In this document: positions 22,776 through 31,223 of the stretch, one piece after another
Position numbering within the stretch: the first letter of the stretch is position 1
How the letters are laid out: each line of letters starts with the position of its first letter
From: DATKQI01 sp035532755
GTDB lineage: Bacteria > Pseudomonadota > Alphaproteobacteria > Acetobacterales > Acetobacteraceae
DNA: 32,446 bases
Reading direction: 5' to 3'
NCBI GenBank assembly: GCA_035532755.1
Contig: DATKQI010000131.1
Span: forward strand, 1 to 32,446
Position numbers and translations under genes: made by a program
The notes under the pieces: generated by a model
What the model was told of the DNA's origin: nothing
Seen by the model: only the letters and a program-made list of their open reading frames with translations
The model's database searches: none

Positions 22776-23636
22776 ATGATCCTCCGTGAACGCCTGAAGC
22801 AGCCGGGCCTGCTGGTGGCGCCCGGCTGCTACGATGCCTTCTCCGCGCTGCTGATCGAACGTGCGAGGTTCGGGGCAGCCTATGTCTCCGGCGCGTCCAT
22901 CGCCTATGCGCGCCTCGGCCGCCCGGATATCGGTCTGGTCAGCCTCCAGGAGGTGGCGGACACGGTGGGCGCCATCAGCGAACGGGTTGGCATCCCGCTC
23001 ATCGTGGATGCGGATACAGGCTTCGGCAACGCGCTGAACGTGCAGCGCACGGTGCGGTTGCTCGCTCGGCGCGGTGCGCAGGCGATCCAGCTGGAAGACC
23101 AGGCGATGCCCAAGCGCTGCGGGCATCTGCGCGACAAGCGGCTGATCGGCACGGCGGAGATGGTGGGCAAGATCCACGCGGCGCTGGATGCGCGGCCGGG
23201 CGCGGAAACGCTGATCGTCGCCCGCACGGATGCGATCGCGGTCGAAGGCCCCCCCGCAGCCCTCGACCGCGCCGAAGCCTATCTCGCGGCCGGGGCCGAC
23301 GTGCTGTTCGTCGAGGCGCCGCGCAGCGATGCGGAGCTTGCGGCGGTGGCGCGGCATTTCGCCGGACGTGTGCCGCTGCTCGCGAACATGGTGGAGGGCG
23401 GCGTGACTCCGGTTGCCGACAGTGCGGCGCTCGAGCGTCTGGGCTTCCGCATCGCGATCTTCCCGGGCGGCACCATGCGCGCCGTCGGCCGCGCGCTGAC
23501 CGACTATTTCGCGAGCCTCGCCGCGCACGGCACCACCGCCCCGTTCCGCGAGCGGATGCTGGATTTCCGCGGCATCAACGATCTCCTCGGCACCGAGGAC
23601 ATGCTGGAGCAGGGCGCACGCTATGACCGAGCCTGA
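22776..23636 (+). CDS. Isocitrate lyase/PEP mutase-family lyase
   Basis: Enzymes of this family cleave or form C-C or P-C bonds next to a carboxylate; relatives include 2-methylisocitrate lyase, 2,3-dimethylmalate lyase, oxaloacetate decarboxylase and carboxyphosphonoenolpyruvate mutase. The 286 residues contain the metal-binding segment DADTGFGN (78-85), QLEDQ with Glu107-Asp108, and the flexible-loop motif KRCGH (113-117) with Cys115. That Cys is the general acid of true lyases, which argues for C-C cleavage rather than a mutase or hydrolase reaction. The gene follows livF by four bases and overlaps hyuB by 14. With the aconitase-like pair at 29.3-31.1 kb it could cleave a 2-alkylmalate or isocitrate-type acid into pyruvate, glyoxylate or succinate; this is inference. 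Confidence 0.92.
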   Translation: MILRERLKQPGLLVAPGCYDAFSALLIERARFGAAYVSGASIAYARLGRPDIGLVSLQEVADTVGAISERVGIPLIVDADTGFGNALNVQRTVRLLARRGAQAIQLEDQAMPKRCGHLRDKRLIGTAEMVGKIHAALDARPGAETLIVARTDAIAVEGPPAALDRAEAYLAAGADVLFVEAPRSDAELAAVARHFAGRVPLLANMVEGGVTPVADSAALERLGFRIAIFPGGTMRAVGRALTDYFASLAAHGTTAPFRERMLDFRGINDLLGTEDMLEQGARYDRA

Positions 23637-25281
23637 TCCCGTCACTCTGGCCGTCCTGAAGGGCCGGCTGGAGCAGATCGCCGACGAGATGGACGCGACG
23701 CTGTTCCGCTCCGCCTTCAATCCCACCATCGCCGAAGCGCGTGACGCAAGCCACGGGCTGTACGACGCGCAGACCGGCCATACCCTGGTGCAGGGCAAGG
23801 CCGGCCTGCCGATCTTCGTCGGCGTGATGGCTTTCGCCGTGAAGGCGGTGATCGATCGCGCGGCACAGGGCGGCGGCCTTCAGGATGGCGATGTTTACAT
23901 CTTCAATGATCCGTATGACGGCGGCACGCATCTGTCGGATTTCAAGCTCGTACGTCCAGTTTTCCGGGGCGGCACGGTGTTCTGCCATCTTGCCTCGGTG
24001 GGCCATTGGCACGATGTCGGCGGCAACGTGCCCGGCAACTACAATCCGGAAGCGACCGAGTGTTTCCAGGAAGGTATGCTGATCCCGCCGGTGAAGCTGT
24101 TTCGCGCCGGGGTGATGCAGGAAGACGTACTGCGCATCATCACTGCGAACAGCCGCCTGCCCACCAGCGCCTACGGCGATCTCAACGGCCAGATCAATGC
24201 GCTCGATCTCGGCGTGCGGCGGCTGCATGCGCTGCTCGACGAGTATGGCGACGATGTCGTTGCGGCAGGCCTCGCCGCGCTGCGCGCCCGCGCGGCGATG
24301 CTGATGCGCGCGCATATCGCGGAACTGCCAGACGGCACGTATTCCGCCGAGGATTTCCTCGACAATGACGGCGCCACCGACACGCCGCTGCGCATCGCGC
24401 TCGACCTCACGATCGCGGGCGAGACGATGACGTTCGATTTCTCCCGCACGGCGGAAGCCTGCCGCGGCCCGCTCAACATCGCCCGCGCCACGGCGATCGC
24501 GAGCTGCTATGTCGGCCTCAAGCACATCTTCCGGGATGTGCCGGCGAATGCCGGCGTGCTGGAGCCGGTGCGCTTCGTCATCCCGGAAACCTCACTGCTT
24601 GATGCCCGCTGGCCGAAACCGGTCGGCGGCTACACCGAGACGATCCTGCGCATCATCGACGTGCTGTTCGTCGCCCTCGCCCAGGCGGCGCCGGACAAGG
24701 TGAACGGCTGCGCCTACGGCACCATCAACGCGCTGTCGATCGCCGGCCGCAGGCAGGACGGGCGGCGATGGGTGATGTTCTCGTTCTTTGGCGGTGGCCA
24801 TGGCGGCCATCCCGAGGGCGACGGCCTGAACCACGGCAATGCGCCGATCTCCACGGCCACGATTCCGCCGGTGGAAATCCTGGAAGCCGCCTATCCGGTG
24901 ATGTTCCGCCAATGGGCGCTACGGCCGGGCAGCGGCGGCGCAGGCCGCCATCGCGGCGGGCTCGGCGCGGTCTACGAGATCGAGTTGCTGGAGGAGCAGG
25001 CGGAAGTGTTCCTGTTCGGCGAGCGCGGGCGCTTCGCACCGCCCGGCGTGCTGGGCGGGCAGCCGGGGGCGCTGAACCGCTTCACCGTGCACACGCCGGG
25101 CGGCGAAGTCACGCCGCCGATGGCCTCGAAGCTGGTCGGCTGCCGCATCGGCCGCGGCGACTGGCTGCGGCTTGAAACCCCGGGCGGCGGCGGATACGGC
25201 CCGCCTTCCGAACGTTCCGCCGGTGCCATCGCGCGGGATGTCGCGCTGGGCTACGCTACCGCACCGGAGCGCGCGGCATGA
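23623..25281 (+). CDS. hyuB: Hydantoinase/oxoprolinase subunit HyuB
   Basis: HyuB pairs with HyuA in ATP-dependent enzymes that open cyclic amides (N-methylhydantoin, 5-oxoproline, caprolactam) and in the related acetone/acetophenone carboxylases. The 552-residue length is typical. Seen in the sequence: the start DPVTLAVLKGRLEQIADEM, NDPYDGGTHLSDF, the segment around VGHWHDVGG, GGGHGGHPEGDG near residue 390, and RPGSGGAGRHRGGLG. The start overlaps the lyase gene by 14 bases and the end overlaps hyuA by four. The order hyuB-hyuA is reversed from the common order. The substrate cannot be read; a cyclic amide or imide fits the neighbouring hydrolase. Confidence 0.95.
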   Translation: MTEPDPVTLAVLKGRLEQIADEMDATLFRSAFNPTIAEARDASHGLYDAQTGHTLVQGKAGLPIFVGVMAFAVKAVIDRAAQGGGLQDGDVYIFNDPYDGGTHLSDFKLVRPVFRGGTVFCHLASVGHWHDVGGNVPGNYNPEATECFQEGMLIPPVKLFRAGVMQEDVLRIITANSRLPTSAYGDLNGQINALDLGVRRLHALLDEYGDDVVAAGLAALRARAAMLMRAHIAELPDGTYSAEDFLDNDGATDTPLRIALDLTIAGETMTFDFSRTAEACRGPLNIARATAIASCYVGLKHIFRDVPANAGVLEPVRFVIPETSLLDARWPKPVGGYTETILRIIDVLFVALAQAAPDKVNGCAYGTINALSIAGRRQDGRRWVMFSFFGGGHGGHPEGDGLNHGNAPISTATIPPVEILEAAYPVMFRQWALRPGSGGAGRHRGGLGAVYEIELLEEQAEVFLFGERGRFAPPGVLGGQPGALNRFTVHTPGGEVTPPMASKLVGCRIGRGDWLRLETPGGGGYGPPSERSAGAIARDVALGYATAPERAA

Positions 25282-27332
25282 GCGCGCGGCGATTGATCGT
25301 CGGCGTCGATGTCGGTGGCACCTTCACGGATCTGTTCTTCCTCGACGAAGCCACCGGACGCTGCTGGATCGGCAAGGTTCCTTCCACCCGGGGCGACGAG
25401 GCGGAAGGCTTCCTCGCCGGCCTTGCCGAGGGCGGTGTGGAAACCCGCGCGATCGGCACGGTGGTGCACGGCACGACGGTCGGAACCAACGCGCTGCTGG
25501 AACGCAAGGGGGGCAGAACGGGGCTGATCACCACGCAGGGCTTCCGTGACGTGCTGGAGATGCGGCGGCGGGACCGGCCGCAGACCTGGGGGTTGTGGGG
25601 GCAATTCGAACCCGTGGTGCCACGCGACCGCCGGCTGGAAGTGAACGAGCGTGTTCTGGCGGATGGCACCGTTCGCACGCCGGTGAACCTGGCGGAGGTG
25701 GCCGTGCGGGCGCGCGAACTGCTCGCCCTCGGTGCGCAGTCCGTGGCGATCGCGTTCATCAATGCCTATGCCGATCCGCAGAACGAGCGCCGTGCTGCCG
25801 AGGCTGTGCGCGCGATCTGGCCCAACGCGCATGTGACGACCTCCAGCGACATCCTGCCCGAGATCCGCGAGTTCGAACGCACGTCCACAGCCGTGCTCAA
25901 CGCCTATCTTCAGCCGGTCGTCTCGGAATATCTGGATCGGCTGGAGCGGGATCTCTCCGCTCGCGGCTTCACCGGCCAGTTGCTCATCGTGCAGTCCAAC
26001 GGGGGGGTGATGACGGCGGAGAACGCCCGTGCCCGCCCGGTCCGCACAGCGCTGTCCGGCCCGGCGGCGGGGGTGATCGCGGCCGCGCATATCGCCGCCT
26101 CGGCCGGCTTCGCGAACGTCGTCACCGGCGATGTGGGCGGCACCAGCTTCGATGTCTCGCTGATCGCGGGCGGGCAGACGGCGCTCGCGGCGCAGACCAG
26201 CATCGATTTCGGCCTGGTGGTGCGTTCGCCGATGATCGAGATCAGCACGATCGGCGCGGGTGGCGGGTCGGTCGCCTGGGTGGATCGTGGCGGCCTATTG
26301 CAGGTCGGCCCGGAATCGGCCGGCGCGGTGCCGGGCCCCGCCTGCTACGGCGCCGGCGGAGCGCGCTCGACCGTGACGGACGCGAACGTGGTGCTGGGCC
26401 GCATCAATGCCGAACGGCCGATCGGCGGCAAGCTCCGCCGACTGGACGAGACGGCGGCGCGCGCGGCGATCGGGCGCGATGTGGGCACGCCATTGGGGCT
26501 TGATCCGGTGGCTGCCGCCGAGGCGATCCTGCGCGTGGCCAACAGCCGCATGGCCGGCGCGATCCGCCTCGTCTCGATCGAGCGTGGCCACAATCCGCGG
26601 GACTTCGTGCTGATGCCCTTTGGCGGCGGCGGCGGCCTGCACGCGGGTGCGCTGATTCGCGAAGTTGGCCTCGCCCGTGCCCTGGTGCCGCGCTATCCGG
26701 GTGTGACCAGCGCGCTCGGCTGCGTGATCTCGGACATGCGGCATGATTTCGTCGTCACCCTGAACGGGATGCTGGAAACCCTCGGCCTCGCACGGCTGGA
26801 GGCGGAGATCGAACGGCGTGTGGAGGAAGGCGGCACGCTGCTCGATCATTCTGGCGTCGTTTTCACGGGCCGGGAAACCGAGGTGACGCTGGACATGCTC
26901 TACCAGGGGCAGACGCATACCGTCCCTGTCCCGCTCGACTGGAACGGGGTGGGCAGCCTCTTGCGCGAGGCTGTAAGCATGGCATTCGAACGTCAGTACA
27001 AGCAGGTGTTCGGCCGCGTGCTGACCGACATTCCTGTACGCGTGCTGAACCTGCACGTGGCCGTCGTCGGCCGCCGCCCCAAGCTCGATCTCGCGGCACT
27101 TGCCCCGTCCGGCGGCAGCATCGGCGAAGCGGCGCGCGGCCATCGCGCGGTGTATGCCGATGGTGCCTGGCATCAGGCCGCCGTGTTCAGCCGCTCGGAC
27201 CTGCCGATCGGCGCCGCGATCGACGGCCCGGCTGTGCTGGAACAGCCGGACACGACGATCTTCGTCGATCCCGGGCTGCGCGCGCGGGTGGATGAATTCG
27301 GCAACGTGCTCCTGGAAAGGCAGGATCCATGA
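25278..27332 (+). CDS. hyuA: Hydantoinase/oxoprolinase subunit HyuA
   Basis: The ATP-binding partner of HyuB, 684 residues, of normal length. The N-terminal actin/ASKHA-type phosphate loop DVGGTFTD lies at 11-18, followed by VVHGTTVGTNALLERKG. The central part has GDVGGTSFDVSLI and the glycine-rich IGAGGGSVAWVD, and the C-terminal part has FGGGGGLHAG and DMRHDF. All the recognisable motifs are intact. It overlaps hyuB by four bases at the start and the isochorismatase-fold gene by four at the end, so the subunits and the hydrolase are probably made in fixed proportion. The acetone carboxylase third (gamma) subunit is absent, which favours ring or amide opening over carboxylation. Confidence 0.95.
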   Translation: MSARRLIVGVDVGGTFTDLFFLDEATGRCWIGKVPSTRGDEAEGFLAGLAEGGVETRAIGTVVHGTTVGTNALLERKGGRTGLITTQGFRDVLEMRRRDRPQTWGLWGQFEPVVPRDRRLEVNERVLADGTVRTPVNLAEVAVRARELLALGAQSVAIAFINAYADPQNERRAAEAVRAIWPNAHVTTSSDILPEIREFERTSTAVLNAYLQPVVSEYLDRLERDLSARGFTGQLLIVQSNGGVMTAENARARPVRTALSGPAAGVIAAAHIAASAGFANVVTGDVGGTSFDVSLIAGGQTALAAQTSIDFGLVVRSPMIEISTIGAGGGSVAWVDRGGLLQVGPESAGAVPGPACYGAGGARSTVTDANVVLGRINAERPIGGKLRRLDETAARAAIGRDVGTPLGLDPVAAAEAILRVANSRMAGAIRLVSIERGHNPRDFVLMPFGGGGGLHAGALIREVGLARALVPRYPGVTSALGCVISDMRHDFVVTLNGMLETLGLARLEAEIERRVEEGGTLLDHSGVVFTGRETEVTLDMLYQGQTHTVPVPLDWNGVGSLLREAVSMAFERQYKQVFGRVLTDIPVRVLNLHVAVVGRRPKLDLAALAPSGGSIGEAARGHRAVYADGAWHQAAVFSRSDLPIGAAIDGPAVLEQPDTTIFVDPGLRARVDEFGNVLLERQDP

Positions 27333-27931
27333 TCGATGATCCTGCCGCCCTCGCGCTTGTCCTCGTTGATCTCCAGAACGACTTCCTGCACGCCGATGGC
27401 GCCTATGGTCGCGCCGGTCAGGCCGCGCCGGCCATCGCCGCGCTGCCGGCGCGGCTGAAGCCGGTGGCCGATGCGGTGCGCGCGGCGGGCGGGCTGGTCG
27501 TGTCCACCCATTTCACGCTGGTGCCCGGCCGGGGCGGGGCGCCGCTGATCTCCCCGCATCTGCGCGCACTGCGTCCGTTCCTCGCGCGCGGGGATTTCGC
27601 ACCCGGAAGCTGGGGGCATGCGCTGGTCGATGCGCTCGCGCCGGCCGACATCGCGGTGGAGAAGATCGCGTATTCGGCGTTCTACATGAGCCGCCTGGAA
27701 TGGGTGCTGCGCCGCTGCGGCATCACCACGCTCGCCTTCGGCGGCATCGTCACGAACGGTGGCGTCGCCTCCACTGCGCGTGATGCGCAGGTGCGGGATT
27801 TCCACGGCATCATCCTGGAGGACGGCTGCGCTGCCTTCTCCCTCCAGGAGCACGAAATGGCGGTGGCCGCACTGCGCCCCGTCGCATCCGTCATGCGCTG
27901 CGCGGACCTGATCGGGGCCCTCCGGCGGTGA
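27329..27931 (+). CDS. Isochorismatase-fold hydrolase with Gly at the nucleophile position
   Basis: A 200-residue protein of the isochorismatase/cysteine-hydrolase superfamily, which includes N-carbamoylsarcosine amidase, nicotinamidase and true isochorismatase. Asp14 (VLVDLQNDF) and Lys112 (VEKIAYSAF) of the catalytic triad are present. The third position, normally Cys in TNxCVxxTARDA, is Gly145 (TNGGVASTARDA, codon GGC at 27761-27763). Isochorismatases such as PhzD and EntB also lack this Cys and hydrolyse a vinyl ether by acid catalysis. Amidase chemistry through a thioester is therefore unlikely here. The gene overlaps hyuA and the flavoprotein gene by four bases each, so it belongs to the same pathway. 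Confidence 0.9.
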   Translation: MIDDPAALALVLVDLQNDFLHADGAYGRAGQAAPAIAALPARLKPVADAVRAAGGLVVSTHFTLVPGRGGAPLISPHLRALRPFLARGDFAPGSWGHALVDALAPADIAVEKIAYSAFYMSRLEWVLRRCGITTLAFGGIVTNGGVASTARDAQVRDFHGIILEDGCAAFSLQEHEMAVAALRPVASVMRCADLIGALRR

Positions 27932-29325
27932 GCGTGGAGATCGTCCCCGCGTTCAAGGCGGCGGCGGAGGTCCAGGTTCTGGTGGTCGGGGCCGGCGCCT
28001 GCGGCCTGCTCGCCGCGCTTTCGGCGGCCGAAGCGGGCGCGGAGGTGATGGTGCTGGAACGGGATGCCGTGCCATCCGGCTCCACAGCTCTGTCCTCCGG
28101 GCTGATCCCGGCCGCAGGCACACGCTTCCAGGCCGCGATCAGCGTGGATGATTCACCCGAGCTGCTGGCGCGAGACATCACCGGGAAGAACGGTGGCACC
28201 GCCGATCCCGCAATCGTGCAGGCCGTCGCCGCGCGCGCCGCCGAGGCGATCGGGTTCCTGGCGGAGGCGCATGGCGTGCCGTTCTCGGTGGTCGAAGGCT
28301 TCCTCTACCCCGGCCATTCGGTCCTGCGCATGCATGGCACGCCGCAGCGCACCGGGGCGGAGCTGATGGGCTTCCTTGGCGCCGCCGCCGATCGCGCCGG
28401 GCTGGATATTGTGACGCGCGCGCCGGTGAGCCGGCTGTTCGCCGACACCGACGGCCGGGTACTGGGCGTGGAGATTGCGAGACCCGACGGCGCTGCCGAT
28501 CGGATCGGTTGCCGTGCGCTCGTGCTGGCCTGCAACGGCTACGGCGGCGATTCGGCGCTGGTGCGGCGGCACATCCCGCAACTGGCGGATGCGCTGTATT
28601 TCGGCCATCCCGGCAACCGGGGGGATGCGCTGCGCTGGGGTACGGCCCTGGGGGCCGCGGCGGCAGATCTTTCGGGCCATCAGGGGCACGGCTCGGTCGC
28701 GCATCCGCATGGCATCCTCATCACCTGGGCGCTGATGATGGAAGGCGGGTTCCAGGTGAATGCGGAGGGCGTGCGGTTTTCCAACGAGCATCATGGCTAT
28801 TCCGAACAAGCCGAGGCGGTGCTGCGCCAGCCAGGCGGGATCGCGGTGGATATCTACGATTCCCGCCTGCACGGGATCGCCTTGCAGTTCGAGGACTACC
28901 GCAATGCGGTCGCGCTGGGCGCGGTGAAATCCGCCGGCACGATCGAAGACCTCGCCCGGCTTTTCAACCTGCCGGCCGAGGCGCTGGCGCGCACGCTCGC
29001 CGGGGTGGACGCACTGGCGCATAACGGCACTGTCGACACGTTCGGCCGGCGCTTCGATCCGGCACGCCGCCTTGTCCCGCCTTATCACGGCGTGCGTGTC
29101 ACCGGGGCGCTGTTCCACACGCAGGGCGGGCTCGTGGTGGATGGCGATGCACGGGTGCTGCGTACGAACGGGGCGGCGCTACCCAACCTGTTCGCCGGGG
29201 GCGGTGCGGCGCGCGGCATCTCCGGCCCGCGTGCCGAGGGCTACCTGTCGGGCAACGGGCTGCTCATCGCGGTCACGCTCGGCCGGATCGCGGGGCTTTC
29301 GGCGGCACGGCTGGCCGGCGCGTAG
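27928..29325 (+). CDS. FAD-dependent dehydrogenase, fumarate reductase/TcuA-like flavoprotein
   Basis: A 465-residue FAD_binding_2-type flavoprotein. Relatives oxidise or reduce a C-C bond next to carboxylate or keto groups: fumarate reductase, tricarballylate dehydrogenase, 3-ketosteroid dehydrogenase. The FAD motif GAGACG is at 21-26, followed by Glu in VMVLERDAVPSGSTALSSGLIPAAG. The C-terminal part has TQGGLVVDGDARVLRTNG, LPNLFAGGGAARG and the final GYLSGNGLLIAVTLGRIAG, all typical of the family. The start is GTG at 27928, overlapping the previous stop. There is no signal peptide, so it should be cytoplasmic. Its last 53 bases overlap the end of the oppositely oriented small-subunit gene. 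The substrate is unknown. Confidence 0.92.
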   Translation: MSVEIVPAFKAAAEVQVLVVGAGACGLLAALSAAEAGAEVMVLERDAVPSGSTALSSGLIPAAGTRFQAAISVDDSPELLARDITGKNGGTADPAIVQAVAARAAEAIGFLAEAHGVPFSVVEGFLYPGHSVLRMHGTPQRTGAELMGFLGAAADRAGLDIVTRAPVSRLFADTDGRVLGVEIARPDGAADRIGCRALVLACNGYGGDSALVRRHIPQLADALYFGHPGNRGDALRWGTALGAAAADLSGHQGHGSVAHPHGILITWALMMEGGFQVNAEGVRFSNEHHGYSEQAEAVLRQPGGIAVDIYDSRLHGIALQFEDYRNAVALGAVKSAGTIEDLARLFNLPAEALARTLAGVDALAHNGTVDTFGRRFDPARRLVPPYHGVRVTGALFHTQGGLVVDGDARVLRTNGAALPNLFAGGGAARGISGPRAEGYLSGNGLLIAVTLGRIAGLSAARLAGA

Positions 29326-29806
29326 CGAGCCTCCGTTCCAGGTACGGCACCAGCCCGCCGGCTTCCAGCATCTCCAGCAGGAAGCCGGGCAGCTTTTCGG
29401 CGGAGAGCACCGCGCCCGTCGTCTCGTTCTCGATCCGGCCGGCCGCGGCATCCACACGCACCAGATCGCCCGCGCGGATCCGTGGGGCATCCGCGCACGC
29501 CAGCACCGGCAGCCCGAGATTGAGCGCGTTGCGATGGAAGATGCCACCGAAGGACTGCGCGATCACGGCGGCCACGCCCAGCAGCTTCAGTGCCTGCGCG
29601 GCCTGCTCGCGCGAGGAGCCGATGCCGAAGTTACGCCCCGCGACGACGACGTCGCCCGGCCGCACGCTGCGCGCGAATGCCGGGTCGGTCGCTTCCAGGC
29701 AGTGCGGCAGCAGCGCCTCGATCGGGCCCTTCATGTAGGCCCCGGGCGCGAGCGCGTCGGTGTCGATGTTGTCGCCGAAGACGAAGGCACGGCCGGCGCG
29801 CATCAT
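29273..29806 (-). CDS. LeuD-like small subunit of an aconitase-family hydro-lyase
   Basis: The swivelling small subunit that completes the active site of two-subunit aconitase-family enzymes: isopropylmalate isomerase, homoaconitase, dimethylmalate dehydratase. The 177-residue protein has GDNIDTDALAPGAYMKG near the start and GRNFGIGSSREQAAQALK, SFGGIFHRNALNLGLPVL in the middle. In the GSSRE region Ile replaces the usual Cys and Gln replaces His (family: NFGCGSSREHA), so it is not a standard LeuD. The first of two ATGs (29806) overlaps the large-subunit stop as ATGA. The gene ends 53 bases inside the flavoprotein gene on the other strand. Confidence 0.9.
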   Translation of the reverse strand: MMRAGRAFVFGDNIDTDALAPGAYMKGPIEALLPHCLEATDPAFARSVRPGDVVVAGRNFGIGSSREQAAQALKLLGVAAVIAQSFGGIFHRNALNLGLPVLACADAPRIRAGDLVRVDAAAGRIENETTGAVLSAEKLPGFLLEMLEAGGLVPYLERRLATRRPAVPPKAPRSGRA

Positions 29807-31077
29807 GCCGCCTCCCTGTCGAGCATTTCGCGCGGATCGACGATCCGCCCGGCCACCGCCGAGGCGGCCACGGTGTAGGGCGAGGCGAGATAGACGCGCG
29901 AGGATGCCGCGCCCATCCGCCCCTTGAAGTTCCGGGCGGTGGAGGAGATGCACACCACCTCCTCGCCCAGCAGCGCATCGCCGTACCCGGCGCAGATGCC
30001 GCAGGCGTTCGGCAGCAGGCTCGCGCCGGCCTGTTCGAGGATCGCAAGCGTTCCCTCTGCCGCCGCCACCTGCTGGTCCCGCCGCGAGGCAGGGGCGACG
30101 AGCAGCCGCACGCCGCTCGCGGCGCGCCGCCCTTTCAGCACCGCGGCGGCCATCCGCAGATCGGCCAGCTTCGCCCCGGTGCAGGCGCCGATATAGGCGA
30201 CCTCGATCCGTGTCGGGGCATAGCTGCCGACAGGTGCGGCGTTCGCCGGGCTGTGCGGTGCGGCCACTTGCGGTTCCAGCGTGTCGGCAGAGAATTCGTG
30301 GCGTTCCGCGGCGGCGTCGGGATCGCCGTGCCAGGGTGCACTTTCGGCGGCGGCCACACCCGCCGCACGCAGATACGCGAGCGTCGTTTCATCCGGCGCC
30401 ACCAGGCCGGCCTGGCCGCCAAGCTCGGCGGTCATGTTGGACAGCGTCATTCGTTCCTGCATCGGCAGGGCGATGATAGCGCTACCAGTGTATTCTACCG
30501 CTTGATAACGGCCGCCATCCATGCCCAGCCGGCCGCAAAGGAACAGCATCACGTCCTTCGCGGTCACGCCACGCGGGAAACGGCCGGACCAGTCGAGGCG
30601 GATGGTTTGCGGCACGCGCAGCCAGATCTCGCCGGTCGCGAGCACGCCGGCCATCTCGGTGGCGCCGATGCCGAACATGTAGGCACCGAACGCGCCGCCG
30701 GTGGGGGAATGGCTGTCGCCGCCCACCGCCAGCATGCCGGGCAGCAGATGCCCGCGTTCAGGCAGCACCACGTGGCAGATGCCTTCGCCGTCGTAGAAGC
30801 CGCCCAGCCGATGGCTCGCGGCGAAACGGCGGGTGAGCGCGCCGATCTCGCGGGTTTCCGTATCGAAGGCCGGCACATAGTGGTCGGCGATCAGCACCAC
30901 CTTCGCCGGGTCCCACACCCCCACGCCCAGCCGTTCCAGGATCGGCTGCACCCGGCGCGGGCCGCCGGAATCGTGGATCATGGCCAGATCGACGCGGCAG
31001 ATCACGATCTCCCCCGGCGTTACATGGTCACGTCCGGCGGCGCGGGCGATGATCTTCTCAGCCAGCGTCATGGCCAT
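29803..31077 (-). CDS. LeuC-like large subunit of an aconitase-family hydro-lyase
   Basis: The iron-sulphur subunit that dehydrates and rehydrates malate-type acids. I chose the ATG at 31077 (MAMTLAEKIIARAAG) because GGAG lies seven bases upstream and family N-termini start here, giving 424 residues; an in-frame ATG at 31116 would add 13. The three [4Fe-4S] ligands are present: Cys299 (GACTGAK), Cys359 and Cys362 (NACGIC). Also seen are GDSHSPTGGAFGAYMFGIG (from residue 120) and SNMTAELGG. The length is below that of bacterial LeuC (about 465) and closer to the short archaeal/HACN/DmdA type. The absence of leuA or leuB nearby argues against leucine synthesis. A catabolic isomerase or hydratase fits better, possibly working with the lyase at 22.8 kb. 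Confidence 0.9.
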   Translation of the reverse strand: MAMTLAEKIIARAAGRDHVTPGEIVICRVDLAMIHDSGGPRRVQPILERLGVGVWDPAKVVLIADHYVPAFDTETREIGALTRRFAASHRLGGFYDGEGICHVVLPERGHLLPGMLAVGGDSHSPTGGAFGAYMFGIGATEMAGVLATGEIWLRVPQTIRLDWSGRFPRGVTAKDVMLFLCGRLGMDGGRYQAVEYTGSAIIALPMQERMTLSNMTAELGGQAGLVAPDETTLAYLRAAGVAAAESAPWHGDPDAAAERHEFSADTLEPQVAAPHSPANAAPVGSYAPTRIEVAYIGACTGAKLADLRMAAAVLKGRRAASGVRLLVAPASRRDQQVAAAEGTLAILEQAGASLLPNACGICAGYGDALLGEEVVCISSTARNFKGRMGAASSRVYLASPYTVAASAVAGRIVDPREMLDREAA

Positions 31078-31146
31078 GGAATGCTCCGGTGCCGCCGTGG
31101 TGAAGGGTTGGGCCATTCTACGGCATCCGGCGCGCGATTGAATGGG

Positions 31147-31158
31147 TGGTGTTCACCA
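31147..31158. promoter_or_regulatory. TGGTG-TT-CACCA dyad in the divergent intergenic region
   Basis: A 12-base dyad with perfect five-base arms lies in the roughly 217-base region between the LeuC-like gene and the CUT2 binding-protein gene. It has the TGGT-N4-ACCA form seen in some GntR and other operators. A regulator acting on both divergent units could use it; no regulator gene for this region is in the window. Confidence 0.35.
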
Positions 31159-31223
31159 ATGCCTGCATCCTCTTGCCCACATGGCGCAGTTAAGCCACGA
31201 TCCCGCCCGCGATCCATGGGCAT

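Noticed and set aside
25278..27332. Acetone carboxylase rather than hydantoinase/oxoprolinase
   Set aside because: The small gamma subunit expected after the two large ones is absent; an isochorismatase-fold hydrolase follows instead.
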